Source: a virus. Taken from it: DNA of 45,839 bases. A program made the position numbers and the translations under genes. A model generated the notes under the pieces. It had not been told where the DNA came from. It made no database searches and was given only the letters and a program-made list of their open reading frames with translations. Shown here one piece after another: positions 7,693 to 15,885 of this stretch; within the stretch, counting starts at the first letter, position 1, and each line of letters begins with the position of its first letter. The DNA lies in IMG/VR virus record IMGVR_UViG_3300004369_000034, positions 1 to 45,839 of that record, one strand, 5' to 3'.

Positions 7693-9135
7693 ATGCCAGT
7701 TAGTTATGTAAGAAATGAGTTAAAAGAAGCCAATAAACGGTACACGCCTATAAGGGATTGTTTAGGCGGTGAAATACAGGTTAAATCAAAGGGGGCCGAG
7801 TATCTACCTGTACCTAACGACGAAGGTAAAACGGGCACCGTGGCGACGGACAGATATATTAACTATAAAAAGAGGGCCACTTTTTACGGCGTAACGAAAC
7901 GAACGTTAGACGGTCTGTGCGGTCAAATTTTTGTCAGGGACCCTGTAGTGAACATAACAGAGGGTATGGCGTACTTGATGGAAAATATGGACGGCTCCGG
8001 CGTCGATTTAATACAACTGGCCAAGGCGGCTGTTAAAAACAATTTAGCTTTTGGTAGAGCGGGTTTTTTTGTAGATTATCCAAATATTGAGGGTACAATA
8101 ACACAAGCTCAGAAGGACTCAGGCGAAGCCCAGCCAACCATAAAATTGTACGAACCGTGGAAAATAATTAACTGGCGTACCATTACTCGCGGTGCGCGTA
8201 CACTGCTTTCTTTGGTAGTATTAGAGGAAGAGTATGTAAAAGAGGACGATGGTTTTGAGGCTATAAAAGAAAAACAATGGCGTGTACTTCGTCTGAAGGA
8301 AGGACGTTATATTGTAGAAGTCTATAAGAGTAGTATATCTGAAACACCCGTAGAGACGTTTGAACCTACCGATAGTGCGGGTAATACTTTTGACGAAATA
8401 CCTTTTCACTTCGTAGGCTCTAGTAACAACGACCACGAGGTTGACGATGCACCTATGTATGATATTGCTTCGTTGAATTTAGGTCATTACCGCAACTCAG
8501 CGGATTATGAAGAAAGCGTCTTCATAGTAGGGCAGCCTACGCCTGTATTTGCGGGTCTGTCGCAAGACTGGGTTACTAACGTGCTTAAAGATAAAATAGT
8601 ACTTGGGTCGAGAGCGGCAGTACCTTTACCGTCAGGTGGTACGGCTACTCTATTACAAGCGAGCCCAAATTCCATGCCGCTGGAAGCTATGGGCCACAAA
8701 GAAAAACAGATGGTGGCATTAGGTGCTAGACTGGTCGAGCAGCACAATGTGGCAAGAACAGCGACAGAGACCAACAAGGACGCTTCTGCTGAGAGTTCTG
8801 TGTTAGCCTCTTCAGCGAAGAACGTGGCTTCAGGTTTAACAAAGGCATTAAAAACAGCTGCTAAATTTTTAGGCGAAGCACCCGACGCTGTGTTGGTCAC
8901 GTTGAATACTGATTTTGATATTGCTACAATGACACCGGAGGACCGTCGTCAGTTAATCGAAGAATGGCAGTCTGGAGCTATTTCTTGGGAAGAGGTTAGG
9001 GTCAATTTACGTAAATCAGGTATTGTTAGTCAAGACGACGAAACAGCTAAAGAGCAGATAGAGCAAGAACAGGCATTGTTACCTAACTTGCAAGATAACT
9101 CTAACGACGGTGACAGCGATGGCGACGAAGACTGA
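7693..9135 (+). CDS. Portal protein (DUF4055 type)
   Basis: This 480-residue protein starts two bases after the terL stop. The opening (SYVRNELKEANKRYTPIRDC, then the YKKRATFYGVTKRTLDGL segment) is typical of the DUF4055 group of phage portal proteins, and the length fits. The C-terminus is acidic (DNSNDGDSDGDED). Twelve copies would form the ring at one capsid vertex that docks the terminase and later the tail. Its end overlaps the next gene's start region. Confidence 0.85.
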   Translation: MPVSYVRNELKEANKRYTPIRDCLGGEIQVKSKGAEYLPVPNDEGKTGTVATDRYINYKKRATFYGVTKRTLDGLCGQIFVRDPVVNITEGMAYLMENMDGSGVDLIQLAKAAVKNNLAFGRAGFFVDYPNIEGTITQAQKDSGEAQPTIKLYEPWKIINWRTITRGARTLLSLVVLEEEYVKEDDGFEAIKEKQWRVLRLKEGRYIVEVYKSSISETPVETFEPTDSAGNTFDEIPFHFVGSSNNDHEVDDAPMYDIASLNLGHYRNSADYEESVFIVGQPTPVFAGLSQDWVTNVLKDKIVLGSRAAVPLPSGGTATLLQASPNSMPLEAMGHKEKQMVALGARLVEQHNVARTATETNKDASAESSVLASSAKNVASGLTKALKTAAKFLGEAPDAVLVTLNTDFDIATMTPEDRRQLIEEWQSGAISWEEVRVNLRKSGIVSQDDETAKEQIEQEQALLPNLQDNSNDGDSDGDED

Positions 9136-10144
9136 TGCAGCAAATTTGACGGATATATTAACACGGTATCAAATATATCTTGAAGGTTTAAAATTAGAGC
9201 AATCGCGTAAATTTAGTCCTATCTTAAAAGATATGGAGACTGACCTACAGTTTGTTCTAGCCCGGCTACAGGTAGACAATCTTGCCGATCTTACTAAACG
9301 ACAGCTACTGCAACTGCGTAAGTCTTTACGTAAAGTACAGCTGCGGTATTTCAATAAACAGGGGAACCTGCTCTTACGGGATTTAGAGGCTTTTTTGGAG
9401 GCTGATCTAAGTATGAACGCGGAGATATTCAAACAGACACAAGAGTTCGACGAAAGGTCTTTCGCGTTGCTAGGTCTAGCTCTGACACGAAAGAAGCGAG
9501 CCTCACTGTGGGCAAGTATACTAAGGTCTTTTATACCCGGACTCGGCACCTCGCCGCGTAGTTACATGAAGAAGTTCAACTCTCATGCTTCCGATATGTT
9601 AGACACCGTTGTTAATACAGCCTATACGGATAGGGCAAGCACAGTGGAACTTTCACGACGTATAACAGGACAATCTAGGTTGGGGTACAGAGACGGGTTA
9701 ACTATAAAGTATTTTAATCAAGGGGCAGCTTTGACCTCTACTATTATGCAGCATGTTGCCACGCAAGCTACCACACGCCTTGCTAGTATCTTTTACGAGT
9801 ATTATTTTTATATCGCAATTTTAGATAGCAGTACGACGACTATTTGTCGCAGTCGGCATAAAAAACGTTATCGTTATGGTGAAGGACCTTTAACCCCTGC
9901 TCATTTTAGGTGCCGGAGTCGTATCGTGCCTGATGATGGCTCACCTAAACGCGTGCCTGACACGTTCTACGCATGGATTACTGATCAACCTCGCGTCGTA
10001 CAAGACGATATACTTGGGGCAGCTCGTTCACGACTTTTACGTAAAAACCAACTCGGTCCAATTGAATTGCGTAAATTTAACGATGCTAAAGCGTTGACTT
10101 TGACGCAGTTTAAAAGTAAATTACCCCTTATTCTTGCAACGTGA
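9119..10144 (+). CDS. Mu gpF/SPP1 gp7-like head morphogenesis protein
   Basis: The protein has 341 residues from ATG 9119; a GTG three codons earlier is possible. The C-terminal region (about 238-275) has the family signature: TTTICRSRHKK, then PLTPAHFRCRSRIVPDD, with paired cysteines and a PxHFRCRS motif. Such proteins are minor head proteins that travel with the portal and may be ejected with DNA. It overlaps the portal gene by 17 bases and precedes the scaffold, the standard order. Confidence 0.85.
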   Translation: MATKTDAANLTDILTRYQIYLEGLKLEQSRKFSPILKDMETDLQFVLARLQVDNLADLTKRQLLQLRKSLRKVQLRYFNKQGNLLLRDLEAFLEADLSMNAEIFKQTQEFDERSFALLGLALTRKKRASLWASILRSFIPGLGTSPRSYMKKFNSHASDMLDTVVNTAYTDRASTVELSRRITGQSRLGYRDGLTIKYFNQGAALTSTIMQHVATQATTRLASIFYEYYFYIAILDSSTTTICRSRHKKRYRYGEGPLTPAHFRCRSRIVPDDGSPKRVPDTFYAWITDQPRVVQDDILGAARSRLLRKNQLGPIELRKFNDAKALTLTQFKSKLPLILAT

Positions 10145-10175
10145 AGCCGTGCTTCTAGCATGAATCTGTGATTCA
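10143..10175 (+). other. Twin small hairpins between head genes
   Basis: Two adjacent perfect inverted repeats lie between the Mu F-like and scaffold genes: 5 bp with a 3-nt loop (10143-10155) and 6 bp with a 3-nt loop (10161-10175). Neither is followed by a T run. They may be RNA-processing or stability elements, or chance. Confidence 0.35.
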
Positions 10176-10201
10176 ATCAAAGCAAAACAAAGGAACCCAC
10201 T

Positions 10202-10927
10202 ATGTTAAAACGTTCAATAGACAAAAAAAGCTACGACTCTCTTTCCGACGAACTTAAAACGTATTACACCGAAAAAGACGGTAGCTACACGCTCAAAGTA
10301 GAAGGTGACGACACGACTGAAGATGTAGGCGCACTGAAAAGAGCTAAATCGCACGAAGTCGAGGCGCGTAAGAAGGCCGAGAAAGAACTCAAAGAACTTA
10401 AGCAGCAACTAGCTGATGAAGACGACGACGCGTCGCGTAAGAAAGGTGACGTAGCGGCACTCGAAAAGTCTTGGCAAGAAAAGTATAATAAGCTGGAACA
10501 AGAAAAACAAACCGCTGTATCCAATAAAGATAAATTCATTGAAAAGATGCTGATAGACGGTAAAGCTACCGAACTAGCTGCTAAATTAAGTGGTGAACGG
10601 TCGAGTATTATGCTACCCCATGTTAGAAGTCGTTTGACTGTTGATACTACAGGTGACGCGCCAGTGTTGAAGGTTTTAGGTGCCGACGGTAATGTATCTG
10701 CGTCTACGCTCGAAGATTTAGAAAAAGAATTTGTTGCTAACAAAGATTTTTCGTCTATACTTGTAGCAAGTAAAGCCAAAGGAAGCGGTGCTCCGGCTGG
10801 CTACGTGCAACAACCGTTTGGCCGTGCCAATGTAGGTAGTGACGGTAAACCTTTAAAATTTACTGAGTTATCACCTAAAGAACAAGTTGCTCTTATTAAA
10901 GCTAAAAAAGAAGAAAACACTGAATAA
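10202..10927 (+). CDS. Capsid scaffolding protein
   Basis: The protein has 241 residues, is highly charged and helical, with a long predicted coiled coil at about 45-120 (KKAEKELKELKQQLADEDDD and onward). The C-terminus is small and basic/acidic mixed. This composition, plus its place directly before the major capsid gene, fits a scaffold that guides capsid assembly and then leaves. CAAAGGAACCCACT precedes the ATG. No protease motif is visible. Confidence 0.85.
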   Translation: MLKRSIDKKSYDSLSDELKTYYTEKDGSYTLKVEGDDTTEDVGALKRAKSHEVEARKKAEKELKELKQQLADEDDDASRKKGDVAALEKSWQEKYNKLEQEKQTAVSNKDKFIEKMLIDGKATELAAKLSGERSSIMLPHVRSRLTVDTTGDAPVLKVLGADGNVSASTLEDLEKEFVANKDFSSILVASKAKGSGAPAGYVQQPFGRANVGSDGKPLKFTELSPKEQVALIKAKKEENTE

Positions 10928-10938
10928 AGGTAATTATT

Positions 10939-11916
10939 ATGGCACTTTCAGATTTAGCGGTATTCTCTGAGTATGCTTACTCCAGTATGACTGAAGTAGT
11001 TGCTCAACAAGTAGAACTTTTTAACGCCGCTTCGCAAAACACAATAACATTGACCCCTGCTGCAAATCAGGGTGATTACAACGATAAAGCTCATTGGAAA
11101 AAAATATCAGGTCTTGTACGTAGACGTAACGCTTACGGTTCTGGGGCTGTGTCCGAAAAAGTATTAGAACACTTGGTTGATACGATGGTCAAAGTAGCGT
11201 CTGGTACACCTCCAGTCAGAATTGACCCCGGTATGCTGAAATGGATACAACGTTCAGAGGAAGAAGCTGGTGTGGTCATTGGTCAGCAGTTGGCTGGTGA
11301 TTTACTAGCTGATATGCTTAACACAGCTATTTTAGCTGGTTACACAGCTATGGCACAGAACTCTGCTATGCTTTACGATGCGACAGGTGACACACCTGAC
11401 GAGCTTTCTTACTCAGCTATGAATAAGGCGGCTGCTAAGTTTGGCGACAGGTCCGGCGACATTAGGGCGTGGGTTTCACACTCTGTACCGTACCATGACT
11501 TGATAGGTGCAAACTTAACAAATAGCAACGATCTATTTAGGTTTGAGACAGTAGCTGTGACAACTGACCATATTGGTCGTCCAATAATCATAAGCGACAG
11601 TCCTTCTTTGCTCGACACTACACCTACGCCTGACGTTTACTACTGCCTCGGCCTTACTACAGGTGCGCTTAATGTTGAACAAAACAATGATTTTGACACT
11701 AACGTTGACAAAAGTAACGGTGACGAGAATATCGTACGTACATGGCAAGGTGAGTGGTCGTACAATCTAGGTGTGAAAGGCTACGCTTGGGACAAAACAA
11801 ACGGTGGTAAATCGCCTACTGATGCTGCATTAGCGGTCTCTACCAACTGGGACAAATATGTAACTTCGGACAAAGACGGTCCGGGTGTACTATTGAAGGT
11901 TGACTTTGCTGCTTAA
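10939..11916 (+). CDS. Major capsid protein
   Basis: The protein has 325 residues and immediately follows the scaffold. It opens with a helical segment (MALSDLAVFSEYAYSSMTEV) and contains the segment GLVRRRNAYGSGAVSEKVLE and TPPVRIDPGML, which I associate with major capsid proteins of siphophages that carry DUF4055 portals. It is presumed to have an HK97-type fold. No N-terminal delta domain is visible, consistent with the separate scaffold. AAGGTAATT precedes the ATG. A hairpin follows the gene. Confidence 0.85.
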   Translation: MALSDLAVFSEYAYSSMTEVVAQQVELFNAASQNTITLTPAANQGDYNDKAHWKKISGLVRRRNAYGSGAVSEKVLEHLVDTMVKVASGTPPVRIDPGMLKWIQRSEEEAGVVIGQQLAGDLLADMLNTAILAGYTAMAQNSAMLYDATGDTPDELSYSAMNKAAAKFGDRSGDIRAWVSHSVPYHDLIGANLTNSNDLFRFETVAVTTDHIGRPIIISDSPSLLDTTPTPDVYYCLGLTTGALNVEQNNDFDTNVDKSNGDENIVRTWQGEWSYNLGVKGYAWDKTNGGKSPTDAALAVSTNWDKYVTSDKDGPGVLLKVDFAA

Positions 11917-11923
11917 TTAAAAG

Positions 11924-11947
11924 AAGGGTCGGCTACCACCGACCCTT
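11924..11947 (+). other. Hairpin after the capsid gene
   Basis: A perfect 9-bp GC-rich stem (11924-11932 with 11939-11947) and a 6-nt loop follow the capsid stop by 7 bases. The following bases are AAACC rather than T, so termination would be poor. It may protect the 3' end of abundant capsid mRNA or cause partial termination. Confidence 0.6.
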
Positions 11948-11966
11948 AAACCTACGGAGATTACAA

Positions 11967-12380
11967 ATGTTAAAACACCCACGTATTTTATATTTTATTA
12001 ATGGTGCTGTGCCTACAGCAAAACAACAAGCCGAGGCCACTCGACTCGGCGGTCGTGTAGCTTTCAGAAACGCTCGCTTTTTTGACGGCGAGAAAGAGGC
12101 TTGTGACGCACTAGCGGGCGATGTCCCAGCTGCGTTGAAAGGAACCAAACCGAGCGCAGTAGAGGCTATGCAAGCTTTTCAAAAGAGTCTTGATGCAAAG
12201 ATAAACGAGACAGATACGCTGCATAAGAACCCAGCGAACCTACCGCTACCGAGCAACGCACCCAAAGCACCTACGCCTCCTTTGCCCCCTGTAGGCAATA
12301 ATGGGGCACCTGCGCCTTTAATACCTCCTTTGCCGCCACAAACTTTGACTAACGTAACATCTAACAAACAAGGTAATTAA
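11967..12380 (+). CDS. Small head-region protein with Pro-rich tail
   Basis: The 137-residue protein begins with a compact module (ILYFINGAVPTAKQQAEATR, then GGRVAFRNARFFD and a CDALAGDVP segment) that recurs just after capsid genes in many siphophages. Residues about 85-137 are Pro/Ala/Asn rich and probably disordered (PTPPLPPVGNNGAPAPLIPP). The N-terminus resembles that of the next gene product. It could be a capsid-surface or head-completion protein; the role is not established. Confidence 0.65.
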   Translation: MLKHPRILYFINGAVPTAKQQAEATRLGGRVAFRNARFFDGEKEACDALAGDVPAALKGTKPSAVEAMQAFQKSLDAKINETDTLHKNPANLPLPSNAPKAPTPPLPPVGNNGAPAPLIPPLPPQTLTNVTSNKQGN

Positions 12381-12382
12381 TT

Positions 12383-12850
12383 ATGGCTAAAATACTTTAT
12401 TTTACAGCGGGTACGGTCCCAACGTCAGGAGAACTAACTGAGATAGACAACATAAAGAAAGCTGTTACATTAGGCGATACGGTGGAAGTACGTAATGGTG
12501 CGGCCAATGTGAGCCAGAATTACGGCGCAGCAATAGAGTCCTCAGATTTTGTTGAAGGTACACTACCTGCCAGTACTGATTACGACGGTGTAGATGACTT
12601 CGGCGACAACGACACCAATCCTGTTGTAGAGACAGGTGACACGATAGCTGTTAAAAACAGCGCAGACAGTGTGTCGCTTGACGGTACAGCGTCTGTGGAG
12701 AGCGGCGTAGTCACAGTTGATTTAGATGCTACTGACACTCTTTTAAGTTCAGGCGATACACTAACGGGCGTAACACCTTCGGGTTCTTACACAAATACCA
12801 TTACGTTTACTGTGGCTGCGGGAGCTATTACGGCGGTGGCGTTATCTTAA
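12383..12850 (+). CDS. Probable head decoration-type protein
   Basis: The 155-residue protein opens with ILYFTAGTVPTSGELTEID, a near copy of the opening of the previous gene product. It then becomes Asp/Thr/Ser/Val rich and beta-strand-like (DTIAVKNSADSVSLDGTASV and SGDTLTGVTPSGSYTNTITF), like an Ig-type beta domain. Such proteins often coat capsids. It starts two bases after the previous stop. Confidence 0.6.
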   Translation: MAKILYFTAGTVPTSGELTEIDNIKKAVTLGDTVEVRNGAANVSQNYGAAIESSDFVEGTLPASTDYDGVDDFGDNDTNPVVETGDTIAVKNSADSVSLDGTASVESGVVTVDLDATDTLLSSGDTLTGVTPSGSYTNTITFTVAAGAITAVALS

Positions 12851-12872
12851 TACACAACAGAGGGTTTATATT

Positions 12873-13298
12873 ATGACTGCACTAAGTAACGCTGCTGAGA
12901 CAGCACTATTGGAGTTAATCTTTAACGGTGATACGTGGGCGAACTTAGCCGACGACACGGCAACCTCACCCGCTACCAACTTGACGGTAGCTTTGCATAC
13001 GGCCGATCCGGGCGAGGCGGGAGATCAGACGACTAATGAAGCAACTTACACAGGTTACGAACGTGTAAACGTAGCAAGAACTTCTGGTGGTTGGACTGTT
13101 ACAGATAATAGCGTGTCCCCTGCGGCAGAGATTTCATTTGCTGCTGCGACAGGTGGCTCTGAAACAATAACACATTTTAGTATAGGAACTGGTACTGGTG
13201 ATGCTATGATTGTCAAAGGTACGGTTACACCTAATATTGTAGTTAGCTCCGGTGTTACACCTAAGTTGACTGCGGCAACCGCAATTACGGCTGATTAA
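12873..13298 (+). CDS. Gp80-like beta-rich structural protein
   Basis: The 141-residue protein has the pattern LTVALHTADPGEAGDQTTNE followed by YTGYERVNVAR and W, and a Thr/Gly-rich end. This matches a widespread family of small phage structural proteins sometimes annotated as tail fibre or gp80-like. It is likely a virion component. GAGGGTTTATATT precedes the ATG. Exact position in the particle is unknown. Confidence 0.65.
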   Translation: MTALSNAAETALLELIFNGDTWANLADDTATSPATNLTVALHTADPGEAGDQTTNEATYTGYERVNVARTSGGWTVTDNSVSPAAEISFAAATGGSETITHFSIGTGTGDAMIVKGTVTPNIVVSSGVTPKLTAATAITAD

Positions 13299-13310
13299 TT
13301 AGAGGGTGCT

Positions 13311-13607
13311 ATGTGGTATGCTGTTTATGATAAAACGACAGGAGCACTAAAAGCGACTGGAACCGTTCTTTCGCAAAAGCTCCCTGCCACCTTGGGGGTT
13401 AAGGAGTTTGACTTTAACCCCCAAGAAGGTTTTGCGTGGGATAAAGCCTCTTTGACGTTTATTGAGAAGCCGACAGTCGTCACTTTTAACTCATCAAATC
13501 TCTTAATGTATCTCACGCCACAAGAGGTGGTAAGTATATTAACAGCGTCCGGCATGTTACAAACACGTATAGAAGAATTGGTAGCAGTAGCAGAGGGAGT
13601 ATCATAA
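13311..13607 (+). CDS. Hypothetical small structural-region protein
   Basis: The 98-residue protein begins MWYAVYDKTTGALKATG, a phrase common in small proteins attached to phage structural operons, and ends in a short helical segment (LTPQEVVSILTASGMLQTRI). No family assignment. GAGGGTGCT precedes the ATG. Its stop overlaps the next start by one base (TAATG), so they are probably coupled. Confidence 0.65.
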   Translation: MWYAVYDKTTGALKATGTVLSQKLPATLGVKEFDFNPQEGFAWDKASLTFIEKPTVVTFNSSNLLMYLTPQEVVSILTASGMLQTRIEELVAVAEGVS

Positions 13608-13930
13608 TGCCAACGGTAAAAACATCGGGATCACAAACAGCCACATTGACGACTGAGCATACTCTGGCAACTGTAACGGACGCAGGGACATATACTGTCA
13701 ACATTGACACAGCTAATCTTGTAGATGGCGAGGAATTGGCTTTGCGAATTTACGGTAAAGCGAGGTCGTCAGATACTGAGCGTAAAATATACGAGCATAA
13801 CATAGCCAATACACAAGCAACACCGCTATTAAAAAGCTTGCCTATTGACAGCCCGCACCACATGAAAGTAACAATAGAACAAAACGGCGGGACAGGTCGT
13901 GCTTTTCCGTGGGCGATCTATGAATTGTAG
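13607..13930 (+). CDS. Small beta-rich structural protein
   Basis: This 107-residue protein is Thr-rich at its N-terminus (TATLTTEHTLATVTDAGTYT) with regular beta pattern, then ALRIYGKARSSDTERKIYEH and an acidic/aromatic end (FPWAIYEL). Proteins of this pattern occur in the same place in other siphophages without a known function. A virion decoration or spike role is plausible. Confidence 0.6.
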   Translation: MPTVKTSGSQTATLTTEHTLATVTDAGTYTVNIDTANLVDGEELALRIYGKARSSDTERKIYEHNIANTQATPLLKSLPIDSPHHMKVTIEQNGGTGRAFPWAIYEL

Positions 13931-13939
13931 GAGAATACT

Positions 13940-14722
13940 ATGTCAAACGCCTCATTATCTGCAAGTAGTAAATTTGAAGCAGCCGGAGTAGACGCTGCAA
14001 ACAGCCGACCTATTACTTTAGGAACAAGTTATACGGAATTGTTAGCCGCTACAACTTTTGACTGGGAGGGCTTCTTTATAGCCGGGTACAACATAGCTTC
14101 ATCTGCGGTTTTATCTAATATTGCTATTGGCGCGTCAGCGGCTGAGCAAGATATTGTTGAGGACATACTGATGTCCCCAGTTACTAATGCTAGGGTGCAT
14201 GGCAATAGCGCGTATTTCCCCATTCGAATACCCGCAGGTACTCGAATATCCGGAATAGCCAGCGTTGCAAACGCAGCAAGGATTCAATTACACGGTTGTT
14301 CAAAAGCACCAGCCGGCTACAGCCCGGGAGCGGGCAAATCGTTTCTGCTCGATGGTACATCAGGCGGCACTTTAATAAACCCCGGCTCAACGGCCAATAC
14401 AAAAGGAGCTTATTCGGAAATAACATCTTCATTAAGTTCTGATATATCAGGTTTTGTAATGTCAGTGCGTGCGTCATCGGCATCGTTAGTTACTTCTTCT
14501 TATTTACTCGATATAGCAGTAGGCTCGTCATCTTCCGAAGTTGTAATATTGCCCGATATGTTGCTTGCTGCGGAGAGTATATCCGACACTTTTTTGCCTG
14601 AATGGCAGGGATTCTTCCCCATCAGCATTCCGGCTGGCACTAGGGTAGCTGCACGTGCACAGTCTAACGTCACGGGAAGTAACAATCAGTTTTACGTCAA
14701 TCTTCACGGAATACCGTCATGA
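13940..14722 (+). CDS. Structural protein with two duplicated beta domains
   Basis: The 260-residue protein has two halves that resemble each other. Residues about 30-119 end in FPIRIPAGTR (93-102) and LHG (117-119). Residues about 158-257 end in FPISIPAGTR (226-235) and LHG (255-257). Both halves also share an I-A-[IV]-G-x-S segment (61-65 and 192-196) and a D-x-L patch. The pattern is beta-rich and Ser/Ala-rich, and no catalytic motif is visible. I infer a virion surface protein, either decoration or adhesin. The stop overlaps the next start (ATGA). Confidence 0.65.
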   Translation: MSNASLSASSKFEAAGVDAANSRPITLGTSYTELLAATTFDWEGFFIAGYNIASSAVLSNIAIGASAAEQDIVEDILMSPVTNARVHGNSAYFPIRIPAGTRISGIASVANAARIQLHGCSKAPAGYSPGAGKSFLLDGTSGGTLINPGSTANTKGAYSEITSSLSSDISGFVMSVRASSASLVTSSYLLDIAVGSSSSEVVILPDMLLAAESISDTFLPEWQGFFPISIPAGTRVAARAQSNVTGSNNQFYVNLHGIPS

Positions 14723-15546
14723 CAGCAATTAGGTACAGTAGTTTATATGTACCACAGGCTGGCGTTGCGGGGAGTTCGGCGGGTTCAGCAGCATTCACTG
14801 TAACAAGTTCGGGTGTCGGGAGTTCTGACGTTTTAGCTGGTGGTTTGGCCAGTGTGAGTCTGTCTTCAACCGGGGTGGGTAACAGCACTGCTGAAGCTGA
14901 CGGAAGTAGTGCGTTAACAGTAACCTTGTCAGGTACGGGTGGAAGTGAGTTCGCCGGAGACGGAACGGCCACGGTATCAATTATATCGACGGCTGTTACT
15001 TCCTCTATTTTTGAGGTAACAGGTACTGCGAGCACCACGTGTAACACCTCTGGCGTGGGCGCGTCCGATTTTAACAGTATTGGTAGTAGTTCGTTCAGTC
15101 TAATCGCAAACGGGGTAAGCGACACTGCTGTTGATGGGGCTGCCACAGGTTCGGCCGCAGTTTCTTTAATAAGTACAGCTGGTGGTGCGAGTACACACGA
15201 GGGCAACGGGTCGATTAGTGTGACCTTCAGTGCACTAGGTGAGGGCCTAGCTGCTTTTGAAGCAGTTGGTTCAGCATCTATAACAAATTCTGCTGTTGCG
15301 GTGGGTGCAGCAGAATACCGAGCAATCGGTTCGGCGGCAGTTTTGGTCACGGCGACAGCCGAAACTGCCGCTATATCTAACAGTGTGGGCACAGCCTCGT
15401 TGTCTTTTGGTGCTACAGGTGTTGGTGACTCTGAGGGCGGTATCGACCTGACAGAATCCACCATAACTATCGAAAGTGTCTTGCTAAATAGAGGTATAAG
15501 TTCTATTATAACGAATAATATGACAATAACATCAATGTTACTATAG
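14719..15546 (+). CDS. Protein with eleven 20-residue Gly/Ser/Thr repeats
   Basis: Residues 22-243 of 275 consist of eleven consecutive repeats, ten of exactly 20 residues and one (repeat 6) of 22. Each begins G-[STL]-x-[SATV]-x and alternates hydrophobic and small residues, for example GLASVSLSSTGVGNSTAEAD. Regular short beta repeats of this kind usually fold as a beta-solenoid or fibre shaft. The last 32 residues are different (TITIESVLLNRG and MTITSMLL). No enzyme motif is seen. It likely forms an extended structure on the head; it overlaps the preceding gene by four bases, so the pair is coupled. Confidence 0.7.
   Translation: MTAIRYSSLYVPQAGVAGSSAGSAAFTVTSSGVGSSDVLAGGLASVSLSSTGVGNSTAEADGSSALTVTLSGTGGSEFAGDGTATVSIISTAVTSSIFEVTGTASTTCNTSGVGASDFNSIGSSSFSLIANGVSDTAVDGAATGSAAVSLISTAGGASTHEGNGSISVTFSALGEGLAAFEAVGSASITNSAVAVGAAEYRAIGSAAVLVTATAETAAISNSVGTASLSFGATGVGDSEGGIDLTESTITIESVLLNRGISSIITNNMTITSMLL
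14782..15447 (+). repeat. 60-bp coding repeats (11 units)
   Basis: These are the DNA repeats behind the protein repeat, with a period of 60 bp (one unit is 66 bp). The copies are clearly diverged at codon level, so the array is old rather than a recent expansion. This is a coding repeat, not a CRISPR array. Confidence 0.8.
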
Positions 15547-15555
15547 AGAAGAAGT

Positions 15556-15885
15556 ATGACCGACGCACTTACCCTATACCAAGGTGATTCCAGTCAGACA
15601 ATACAAACCACCGTTTATTTAGACGGGGTACAGGTGACGGGACCTACAGCAGCGGGTTATACAGGAAAATTTAGTCTCGTTAAATGTTTGGGCGACACGC
15701 CTGAATTTACGGGTAATATGACCGAAGTATCCGATACGTTCAGGTACTTCATTACACCTGCACAGTCGGCGGCAGTAACACCCGGCGTGTATATCGGCGT
15801 GTCTGAGATTGAAAATGCTGGCTTAGACTATAAACAAGAAGAACACAGAACTGTAACTATAAACAAACAAGGTTATACACCATGA
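15556..15885 (+). CDS. Small beta-sandwich structural protein
   Basis: This 109-residue protein starts MTDALTLYQGDSSQTIQTTV and continues in an Ig-like beta pattern (YTGKFSLVKCLGDTPEFTGN, later GVYIGVSEIENAGLDYKQEE). It resembles small phage proteins found between capsid and connector genes with no settled role. Its stop overlaps the next start (ATGA). Confidence 0.6.
   Translation: MTDALTLYQGDSSQTIQTTVYLDGVQVTGPTAAGYTGKFSLVKCLGDTPEFTGNMTEVSDTFRYFITPAQSAAVTPGVYIGVSEIENAGLDYKQEEHRTVTINKQGYTP

Noticed and set aside
9169-9549. Antisense frame over the Mu F-like gene
   Set aside because: Shadow of the real gene with Ser/Arg-rich low-quality composition and no ribosome site.
14782-15447. Regular 60-bp periodicity that might suggest a CRISPR-like array
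   Set aside because: The whole stretch is one open reading frame with diverged units and no repeat-spacer structure.
14697-15464. 255-codon antisense open frame over the repeat gene
   Set aside because: It is a by-product of the 60-bp periodic coding repeats on the plus strand, with no ribosome site.
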